Below are positions 46,404 through 53,312 of a stretch of 64,000 nt of DNA, piece after piece; position 1 is the first letter of the stretch; each line of letters starts with the position of its first letter. This DNA is from Methylotenera_A aquatica (GTDB taxonomy: Bacteria; Pseudomonadota; Gammaproteobacteria; Burkholderiales; Methylophilaceae), in assembly GCA_965601485.1 (NCBI GenBank), contig OZ271846.1:992001-1056000 (forward strand), given 5' to 3'. The position numbers and the translations under genes are program-made. The notes beneath the pieces were generated by a model. The model was not told the origin of the DNA. It searched no databases and saw only the letters and a list, made by a program, of their open reading frames with translations.

Positions 46404-48146
46404 TTAAGCCGTGCTGTCTACTCTTAGTAAGAGATAGTCCGTACCATGATACTGTAAGTGTTTAACGTCTTTAGCCATACCTTTTATAAGACGCAGTGAA
46501 ATCTGATCTTCTTCATTAGATTCCCCCACTTTATTTAGCGACAAAAGTGCTGACTCTGCGTTAATGTTTGACGGTGCAGATATATATTCAAGTTCTGCCT
46601 CGTGGTCTATTTCGGTCAGTCTCACATGGAGCATATCTAATTTTTTTGTTTCATCGCCATTTTTTGCCTCTTGCTTGTTTTGCAGAAGAAAAATTAGTGC
46701 TTCTTCAGCAATGAGCATTAAGCGATTTTCTGCCTTTTCATCCCATGCTAATCGTTTGCAGAAGCTCTGGATAAGTTTTCTGAGTTCAAGCAGGCTTGCC
46801 GTGTTGAGCGGTAGTACAACTTTGTTTTTAGGTTGATTGCGCATACTTAAAAACAGCATGATGAGAATCGCCGTAATACCACCCGAAGTTGTGCCGTTTG
46901 ACAGGAATAATTTTGCCCACTCAGGTAGCATATCATTGAATAAAAATCCTCCCTGAAAGCCTGTACCAACCCAAAAACCTAGGCATACAGCAATGCCCGC
47001 CTCAAAGGTTAAGTCATCTTCATTGACCATACGCACGCCATGGCCGAACAGCAGCACTAAAATCATAAGAATGTAAGCGCCTGCAACTGGGCTTGGCATA
47101 CAAGTGACAATGCTACAAATTTTGGGTGAGAATGCCAGCATCATTAGGAATGCGCCGCCCCACCAACCTACACGTCGAGCGGCAACGCCGGTTAACTCCA
47201 TAACGCCCACGCTCATTGAGTATACGGTGTTTGGAACGGTGCCCAATAAGCCCGCAATAAAACTACCTAAGCCATCTGCATTTATTGCACCTTGTACTGA
47301 CCTAAAGTCTATGGGTTTGGATTGGCGATAAGACGTTCTTTGCACAGAAATGCCATCCGCATATGTTTCGATACAACCGACAAGTGTAATTAATACAAAC
47401 GTTGGGAGTAGCGTCCAGAAATACTCGTTGAATTCAAGTGAAATGCCCGGCCAACTCGCCTGCGGCAGACCTATCCAGGGCGCATCAGCCACTTTTGAAG
47501 TATCTACCAATCCAAATTGTGCAGCGACTAGCGATCCAATAACAACACCAATCAGTGGTGCCCAGAGACGCAACATTTTTTTACTCACCAATGAAATGAT
47601 CACGATGGGCAAAAGCGTGGCTAGAAATACCATCGGTATAATTGGGCTACCCACAAAACTCTCAGGTACTTTTTGAAGCATTTTCCAAACGACTGGTGCT
47701 ATGCTAAGTGACATCAGCATCAGCACTGTTCCACCCACAGCAGGCGTTAGAATTTTACGTAAAGCGCCCATTTTGGAAGTAAATATAAATGTAGTAACTG
47801 ATGCAGCGCAGACCAACGCAGCCATTAAGGCAACTCCGCCATGTTGAATAGCCGCAACGTTAACAGACACAAATGCAACATTTGAGCCTACAAAAAGGGT
47901 AAAACCGCCGCCGATAATGCCGATTTTAGCAACTTGTAGCCAAGTTGAAATACCACAGGCAAGTAGCGCAGCAAATACCAGCCAACTGGTAAGCCCAGCA
48001 TCTAATCCAGCGGTTCTAGACACTATCAATGGCGTAATCATAATACCGGTGATTATCAATATAGTAACTTGTGCACCAAGACCTGCTGCCAATAAGTGGG
48101 ATGGTTTTTCATGTGGTTCAAAACGGACTTTATTTTCAGCAGACAT
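46404..48146 (-). CDS. nucleobase permease (NCS2) with C-terminal anti-sigma-kinase-like domain
   Basis: 580 aa. Residues about 20-434 form an NCS2 xanthine/uracil-type permease with about 12-14 transmembrane helices (GLGAQVTILIITGIMI and VGCIETYADGISVQRTSYRQ in the core). From about Met435 a soluble tail of 146 residues follows. It resembles a HATPase_c_2 (RsbW/SpoIIAB-like) domain: RKLIQSFCKRLAWDEKAENR, LIAEEALIFLL, ISLRLIKGMAKDVKHLQYHG and YLLLRVD. The N-box Asn and the glycine-rich ATP motifs are not evident, so it may be degenerate. Inner membrane. Divergent from alkaline phosphatase. Confidence 0.85.
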   Translation of the reverse strand: MSAENKVRFEPHEKPSHLLAAGLGAQVTILIITGIMITPLIVSRTAGLDAGLTSWLVFAALLACGISTWLQVAKIGIIGGGFTLFVGSNVAFVSVNVAAIQHGGVALMAALVCAASVTTFIFTSKMGALRKILTPAVGGTVLMLMSLSIAPVVWKMLQKVPESFVGSPIIPMVFLATLLPIVIISLVSKKMLRLWAPLIGVVIGSLVAAQFGLVDTSKVADAPWIGLPQASWPGISLEFNEYFWTLLPTFVLITLVGCIETYADGISVQRTSYRQSKPIDFRSVQGAINADGLGSFIAGLLGTVPNTVYSMSVGVMELTGVAARRVGWWGGAFLMMLAFSPKICSIVTCMPSPVAGAYILMILVLLFGHGVRMVNEDDLTFEAGIAVCLGFWVGTGFQGGFLFNDMLPEWAKLFLSNGTTSGGITAILIMLFLSMRNQPKNKVVLPLNTASLLELRKLIQSFCKRLAWDEKAENRLMLIAEEALIFLLQNKQEAKNGDETKKLDMLHVRLTEIDHEAELEYISAPSNINAESALLSLNKVGESNEEDQISLRLIKGMAKDVKHLQYHGTDYLLLRVDSTA

Positions 48147-48333
48147 ACATGTTTCCCTAAATTAGTTTCATAGCTTTATTTTTGTACTTGATAGAAGTTT
48201 AACTCTTTTTGAACCTAATTATCTGTTTTTTGAACTTTTGAGATGGTTTTACTGAGGTTATATAAATTTTAGTTAAAATTCATAACATCGCATAAAAGTG
48301 TTTATATTTCTCATTCAATGAAGTCATTTTAAA

Positions 48334-48351
48334 ATTACTTTTAAAAGTAAT
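48334..48351. promoter_or_regulatory. 18-bp perfect palindrome upstream of alkaline phosphatase
   Basis: ATTACTTTTAAAAGTAAT, with further AGTCAT/ATGACT matches in the flanks, in the divergent permease/phosphatase spacer about 80 bp before the phosphatase ATG. It does not look like a Pho box. Confidence 0.4.
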
Positions 48352-48428
48352 GACTAAAGCAAAAAGTGTGATGTCAATCAGAAATTGTAGAATATAGTAT
48401 TCATTACACAACAAAAATAAGGAAATCC

Positions 48429-49976
48429 ATGTTGATTAACTCTAAAAAGACTTGTTGGCTATTATTGATTTATGCGCTGATATTCAATTTACATAATTCA
48501 GCTTATGCAGAAGATGCAAGCACTTGGGTGGAGAGAGGTGAAGCCGCATTAATTTCGTCTCAAAAGGTAGTTCCAAATAATAATCATGCCAAAAATGTCA
48601 TTCTATTTATAGGTGATGGGATGGGCGTATCAACAATTACGGCAGCTCGAATATTTGAAGGTCAGCAATACGGGCGTGACGGAGAAGGGAATCAACTATC
48701 TTTCGAATCACTACCTTATGTTGCGCTTTCTAAAACTTATTCTGCTAATCAACAAACCCCAGACTCTGCACCAACAATGACGGCAATGGTGACTGGAGTT
48801 AAAACAAATGACAGATTAATTTCTGTATCACAAAGCACAGAAAAAAATGAAAAAAATGTTCATAAACTCCACACTAAACAATTAACAACAATTCTCGAGC
48901 AAGCGGAATTAAAAGGTTTGTCTACAGGAGTAGTTTCTACTGCGCGATTAACTCATGCAACCCCTGCAGCAACATATGCTCATATCTCGAATCGTGATTG
49001 GGAAACAAATTCAGAATTACCAGAAGAAACTCAAATTAAAGATATTGCTGCACAGCTGATTGATTGTTTTGGTTTGGGCACTATTGGCAACGGAATTGAA
49101 GTTGCCTTAGGCGGCGGCCGTACAAAATTTTTGCCGAATACTGTTGCTGATCCAGAATATCAAATGAAAAAGGGAGAGCGAACTGATGGACGTAATCTTA
49201 TTAACGAGTATCAAGAAAAATTTAGTGCCGATTACGTTTGGAATAAAGCTCAGTTTGATGCGATAGATCCAAAAAAAACAGAACGCTTATTAGGTTTATT
49301 TGAGCCATCACATATGCAATATGAGTATGACCGAACAATTTCTGGCAGAGCTAACGAGCCCTCTTTAAGTGAAATGACTACCAAAGCCATTGAAATTTTA
49401 GCTAAAAATAAAAAAGGCTACTTTTTAATGGTGGAAGCAGGGCGCATAGACCATGCGCATCATGCAGGCAATGCCTACCGAGCACTTAGTGAAACAGTTG
49501 CATTATCAGATGCGTTGCGAGCAACTTTAGCCAAGGTGGATTTAAATAATACATTGGTCATCGTAACAGCTGATCATAGTCATACATTTACAATTTCTGG
49601 CTATCCGGCAAGAGGAAATCCTATTTTGGGTAAAGTAATTACAGCCGGTGAAACAATTACAACAAAGGCGGCGGACGGTAAACCTTATACAACTTTAAAT
49701 TATGCAAATGGCGTTGGCTACCACGAAGATATTAGGGATGAAAATGGTTTAAAAGAAGAAGGTGTGAGCTTGCAAATAGGTCGTTTTACAAATTTGGAAG
49801 CTGTGAACACTCAGCTACCAAATTATCGACAAGAAGCAAATATTCCATTAAATTCAGAGACTCACTCTGGTGAGGATGTGGCTATTTTTGCGGGCGGACC
49901 AAAGGCTCATTTGTTTCACGGAGTGCAAGAGCAAACACATATTTATTATGTAATGAAATATGCATTAGGCTTTTAA
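48429..49976 (+). CDS. alkaline phosphatase
   Basis: 515-aa periplasmic PhoA-type phosphomonoesterase. A Sec signal (about 1-28, ending NSAYAED) is followed by the metal-site VILFIGDGMG and the nucleophile Ser113 in TPDSAPTMTAM. Further metal ligands are in MVEAGRIDHAHHAGNA and VIVTADHSHTF, with the C-terminal His in LNSETHSGEDV. It releases phosphate from nucleotides and other esters. A well-spaced AAGGAAA ribosome binding site is present. It fits with the extracellular nuclease and nucleotidases at the right end of the window. Confidence 0.92.
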   Translation: MLINSKKTCWLLLIYALIFNLHNSAYAEDASTWVERGEAALISSQKVVPNNNHAKNVILFIGDGMGVSTITAARIFEGQQYGRDGEGNQLSFESLPYVALSKTYSANQQTPDSAPTMTAMVTGVKTNDRLISVSQSTEKNEKNVHKLHTKQLTTILEQAELKGLSTGVVSTARLTHATPAATYAHISNRDWETNSELPEETQIKDIAAQLIDCFGLGTIGNGIEVALGGGRTKFLPNTVADPEYQMKKGERTDGRNLINEYQEKFSADYVWNKAQFDAIDPKKTERLLGLFEPSHMQYEYDRTISGRANEPSLSEMTTKAIEILAKNKKGYFLMVEAGRIDHAHHAGNAYRALSETVALSDALRATLAKVDLNNTLVIVTADHSHTFTISGYPARGNPILGKVITAGETITTKAADGKPYTTLNYANGVGYHEDIRDENGLKEEGVSLQIGRFTNLEAVNTQLPNYRQEANIPLNSETHSGEDVAIFAGGPKAHLFHGVQEQTHIYYVMKYALGF

Positions 49977-50369
49977 ATTCAAGCGGGAGTTAATTCAGAT
50001 CCTATCATTTTTTTGGTTAGATTTTTTTAAGCGTTAAATAAGTAATGGTCGTTTTAAATACGTTAATAGGAAAAGCTACTATTGATGTTGATGTCAGCTT
50101 CCTTCTGATCAACGCTTTGCGGGCGTCTGACGCTTGAAACAGAGAGGTGAATTGTTACTTAAGTTCTTGTGAAAGGTTCAAGACTATATATTCATAATGG
50201 ACGATTCCGGGCATGATTGGAAACCTGCCTTAGATCTGTTTACTATTTACTCGGTTAAGTTGTTCGGATCAACATCACTTTTGAATAGGGGGTTAAGACG
50301 AAATTTGACTTTTAATTGATTAGCATCAACAATAAGCTATCTTTATGATTTAGAAGTCTTTTGTACAAC
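49977..50369. other. 393-bp spacer
   Basis: No gene is readable on either strand. A 30-nt stretch at about 50217 (GATTGGAAACC, then GTTTACTATT) recurs loosely at about 52634, between other genes. No convincing terminator or promoter is visible. Confidence 0.4.
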
Positions 50370-50636
50370 ATGATCACCTTAACTGACACTATTGGATTTA
50401 TCTCTGCCGCCTTTACTACCGTCGCTTTCATCCCTCAGGTGGTTAGGGTCTGGAAAACTAAATCCGCTCGCGATGTTTCACTCGGCATGTACGCCTTATT
50501 TAATACAGGAGTTGCGCTATGGCTTTGCTACGGCTTGATGATTCAGTCTTGGCCTGTGATTGCTGCCAATAGTATTACTTTAGTTCTAGCTGGTGCAGTG
50601 ATGGTAATGAAGCTCAATTTTGATCGTAACAAGTAA
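50370..50636 (+). CDS. SemiSWEET-type sugar transporter
   Basis: About 88 aa with three transmembrane helices of the PQ-loop/MtN3 type: IGFISAAFTTVAFIPQVVRVW, TKSARDVSLGMYALFNTGVA and YGLMIQSWPVIAANS. A dimer makes a facilitative sugar carrier in the inner membrane. An ATG 9 bp upstream is also possible. Sugar identity is unknown. It stands alone between alkaline phosphatase and the STAS gene. Confidence 0.92.
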   Translation: MITLTDTIGFISAAFTTVAFIPQVVRVWKTKSARDVSLGMYALFNTGVALWLCYGLMIQSWPVIAANSITLVLAGAVMVMKLNFDRNK

Positions 50637-50696
50637 TAAATTTACACCTTATAAAAATTTTCGATAAAACTTATTATAGATAAAATTGAGAAATAT

Positions 50697-50981
50697 ATGA
50701 TTGATAGTTCAACTTATAAATTAAGTGGCCGAGTAGATGGTACAAATGCAGAACATTATGAAACTGAAATTTCATACCTATCAAAAAATGCTGAACAATC
50801 ATTCTTGATTGATTTGTCTGATCTAAATTACATCAGTAGTATCGGTCTTAGTATTTTTATAAAAGTTGCTAAAGCTTTAAAAAATGATAATAAAAAACTT
50901 ATTCTTGCCAAACCTAACCCAGCTATTCTAGATCTTCTGGTAATGAGCGGCTTTGATAAGATTATCGAAATTCAAAATTAA
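50697..50981 (+). CDS. STAS-domain anti-sigma factor antagonist-like protein
   Basis: 94 aa, a single STAS domain. The regulatory loop LSDLNYISSIGLSIF contains the serine pair 47/48 at the position phosphorylated in SpoIIAA/RsbV. Such proteins bind HATPase-type kinases or STAS-regulated transporters. No sigma factor or complete kinase is in the window; the nearest kinase-like module is the tail of the permease at 46.4 kb. Eleven bases before the GPP34 gene, so probably cotranscribed. Confidence 0.9.
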   Translation: MIDSSTYKLSGRVDGTNAEHYETEISYLSKNAEQSFLIDLSDLNYISSIGLSIFIKVAKALKNDNKKLILAKPNPAILDLLVMSGFDKIIEIQN

Positions 50982-50992
50982 GGAATTCAGCA

Positions 50993-51664
50993 ATGTTTTC
51001 AAATCAACTCACTCTCGCCGAAGAGCTAATACTGATTACATTGGATGATAGCTCGGGAAAGTTATTTGCCAGTGCTAAGCCGTTTGCTATAGATATTGCC
51101 ATTGCAGCCTCATTAATCATGGAGCTCACACTTAATGGACGAATTGATACTGACTCAGAAAAACTTTTCGTACTATCTAACGCGCCAACCGGAAATCAAA
51201 TTCTTGATGATACGCTTGCTGAAATTAATACCGAAAAGACAAGCCTGCCAACCTCAGTTTGGATAACCCGAATTGGAAAAAAAGGTGAAAGCCTTAATCA
51301 ACTGATTATCAAAAGTTTAGTAGATAAAGGTGTCCTCATGTCGGTTGAAAAACGAATGCTTTGGGTATTTAAAACCCGTGTTTACCCTCCTACTAGCCGC
51401 ATTGAAGAGCGCGAAGTCAGGGCTCGTGTTATGCAACTGATCAATAGTGACGAAATCCCCAATCCTCGTGACTCATTGATTGTGGGCTTATTGCAAGCGA
51501 CGAGTCTCATTAATCATTTACTCACCCATGATGAGTTGCAGAGATTGAAAGTGCGGATTGATAATATTGTAAACCTGGAAGAAATTAATCGATCATTGGG
51601 TGCTGCAGCACAAGAAGCTTGGCAGAAAATTATTGATAGCACTCCAGTGATCAGGATTTGCTAA
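50993..51664 (+). CDS. GPP34 (Golgi phosphoprotein 3 family) protein
   Basis: 223 aa with the GPP34 signature LTLAEELILITLDDSSGKL at the N-terminus and a central VYPPTSRIEEREVRARVM block. It is mainly helical. In eukaryotes GOLPH3 binds PI4P and glycosyltransferases at the Golgi; bacterial members are soluble or peripheral proteins of unknown role. Directly follows the STAS gene. Confidence 0.88.
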   Translation: MFSNQLTLAEELILITLDDSSGKLFASAKPFAIDIAIAASLIMELTLNGRIDTDSEKLFVLSNAPTGNQILDDTLAEINTEKTSLPTSVWITRIGKKGESLNQLIIKSLVDKGVLMSVEKRMLWVFKTRVYPPTSRIEEREVRARVMQLINSDEIPNPRDSLIVGLLQATSLINHLLTHDELQRLKVRIDNIVNLEEINRSLGAAAQEAWQKIIDSTPVIRIC

Positions 51665-51693
51665 ACGGCAATGCTGAATGAAACAAGGCACTC

Positions 51694-52005
51694 AATAGCG
51701 TTAACGTAAAAGGCTTAGCCGCACTTTACACAGGGAATGCCATCATCTCTTCACGAAACGGAGTGACGCGAATAGATCGTGCTGAAATCGAAAATCTATT
51801 TAAAGATTTTGTTGATGGTGGTGTCCATAACCACACATTAGAAATTATCGAATGAGGTGGCGCAGGTAAAATGATTTATCAGGTTGCTAAATGGAAAACT
51901 CAAGGTGCAGAAGCCAACCTTAAAACTCCATCATTTGGCAACATCACTACTTGCGTGCTTGAGCAAGGTTCAGATAGCAATTGGCTCAGATGTAAATATA
52001 TATAG
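51694..52005 (+). pseudogene. decayed SnoaL-like (DUF4440-type) gene
   Basis: A plus-strand frame reads GLAALYTGNAIISSRNGVTR, then IENLFKDFVDGGVHNHTLEI, a TGA at 51853-51855, then in the same frame GGAGKMIYQVAKW to the TAG at 52003. The pattern (ALYT.DA, a glycine-rich turn, F..G....TL, G..A.E/QV.K) is that of SnoaL/NTF2-like small proteins. No start codon is in frame at the beginning and the C-terminal strand is lost, so it is broken in at least two places. Confidence 0.65.
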
Positions 52006-52030
52006 ATTTAAACCATTAGGAGAAAAAATC

Positions 52031-52396
52031 ATGCCTCTCGTTAACATATCTATACTTAAGGGCAAGTCGCCCGAATACATTAAAGCAGTTGCCGATGGAA
52101 TCAACGCGGCAGTGATTGAAACCATGGGATTTCCTGAAGATGACCGCTATCAAATTATCCATCAGCTTGATCCAGAGTGCCTGCAGTTGCAAACACGTGA
52201 AGGAGATCGTGTAATGATGCATTTGGTCATGAGAGCTAGTCGCTCAAACAAATCCAAACAAGCTTTCTACAAGAAAGTAACTGAAAATCTGGCAGCAAAC
52301 CCTGGCATACCTACAATCAATGTGTTAATTACTATCACTGAAAACCACGATATTGACTGGTCATTTAGTGGCGGAGTTGCTCAATTTGTTATTTGA
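52031..52396 (+). CDS. tautomerase-family protein
   Basis: 121 aa starting MPLVNISILKG, so Pro1 after Met removal is the usual catalytic proline. A TAGGAGAAAAA site precedes the ATG at 52031; an in-frame upstream ATG reads through the decayed SnoaL gene and is not credible. It resembles the 4-oxalocrotonate tautomerase/MIF superfamily, with the subgroup stretch PEDDRYQIIHQL. Substrate unknown. Confidence 0.88.
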   Translation: MPLVNISILKGKSPEYIKAVADGINAAVIETMGFPEDDRYQIIHQLDPECLQLQTREGDRVMMHLVMRASRSNKSKQAFYKKVTENLAANPGIPTINVLITITENHDIDWSFSGGVAQFVI

Positions 52397-52475
52397 TTAT
52401 AAATAATGAGCGAATCGGCACTAGCTCTGTAGGCACCACCAAGTCACACCAAAAGCAAACCTCAGTTTCTAGCAT

Positions 52476-52503
52476 AAAAAATAGGGTGCTTGTTAGGCAC
52501 CCT
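52476..52503 (-). terminator. possible minus-strand terminator
   Basis: Hairpin AGGGTGC/GCACCCT (52483-52489 with 52497-52503). On the minus strand it runs into TATTTTTT. It would be a second stop after the PEP-CTERM terminator. Confidence 0.4.
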
Positions 52504-52564
52504 TAAGGGGGAGGAAAAACGTTCAAGGCAAAGAACAGTTCTAATTTACCCCTACAATAAAATT

Positions 52565-52586
52565 ATGTCTGTACGGTAACGAACAA
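52565..52586. repeat. ATGTCTGT-type motif, copy 3
   Basis: ATGTCTGTACGGTAACGAAC; it matches 17 of the first 20 bases of copy 1 at 45716. Confidence 0.5.
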
Positions 52587-52731
52587 TTCCTCGCGGGCTT
52601 GTTCTAATAAAAATCACTTTTATTAAAGCCAGAGATTGGAAACCCTCATTAAATAGTTTTACTATTCAGCTTGAGGAGCGAATTCATCAGTAGTAAATAA
52701 CCGACATTTACACAAAATTCAGGACACGCCC

Positions 52732-52760
52732 AAAAAAACAAAAAAGGAGCCGAAGCTCCC
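52732..52760 (-). terminator. terminator of left PEP-CTERM gene
   Basis: Minus-strand hairpin GGAGC-TTCG-GCTCC (52746-52759) followed by TTTTTTG and TTTTTTT. Strong intrinsic terminator 30 bp after the stop codon. Confidence 0.85.
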
Positions 52761-52787
52761 TTTATGTTCTAACTTATTTAACTTTAA

Positions 52788-53312
52788 TTAAGCTTGAGTG
52801 TTTTTACGACGACGTACTGCAGCACCCATAACGCCTAATCCAGCTAATAGCATAGCGTAAGTTTCTGGTTCTGGAACTGGTGCTGCTGCTGTGTAAGTAA
52901 TACCGCCTAAGCCACTAACTCCTGAAGTTGTCTCATAAGATGTAAAAGCATCAGATGTATCCAAACTGCCGGCGACAAACGTAAAGTTTACGTTCGGCGA
53001 TACGGATTCAATATTTAGAGAAAGACCTAAAAAAGAACCGTCTTGAAATGAAACATCTGGAGTACCAGCTAGAGAAGCAAAATTGTAGCTAGTATTTAAG
53101 AAGCTCATATCAAAACTGAGCAAACCTGTAATATCTAAATCGCTCATATCAATAGTTGCGTCATCAAAACTAAAGCTACCTGAATATGATTCGCCAATAT
53201 AAAAACCTGAGTCAACTGCACCAGTAAAATTGTAGTTTTGAACTGCAGCTTGGGCTGGTAGAACAGCGCTCAATAATGCAATGATTGCTAAATGTCTAAT
53301 TGTATTTTTCAT
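52788..53312 (-). CDS. PEP-CTERM secreted protein, left copy
   Basis: 174-aa exported protein with a signal peptide (HLAIIALLSAVLPAQAA) and a beta-rich body (YSGSFSFDDATIDMSDLDIT). The C-terminal PEP-CTERM sorting tag has VPEPETYAM, a hydrophobic stretch and AVRRRKNTQA. Exosortase would cut at the tag; no exosortase is in view. The first about 150 residues are identical to the copy at 60.4 kb, while the C-terminal tail differs. It follows the 5'-nucleotidase by 51 bp. Function unknown. Confidence 0.9.
   Translation of the reverse strand: MKNTIRHLAIIALLSAVLPAQAAVQNYNFTGAVDSGFYIGESYSGSFSFDDATIDMSDLDITGLLSFDMSFLNTSYNFASLAGTPDVSFQDGSFLGLSLNIESVSPNVNFTFVAGSLDTSDAFTSYETTSGVSGLGGITYTAAAPVPEPETYAMLLAGLGVMGAAVRRRKNTQA

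Larger units (their letters stand above)
52397..52787. other. 391-bp spacer
   Basis: Contains a 7-bp hairpin (52483-52503), the third ATGTCTGT motif and the terminator of the PEP-CTERM gene, described separately. No gene is readable. Confidence 0.5.
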
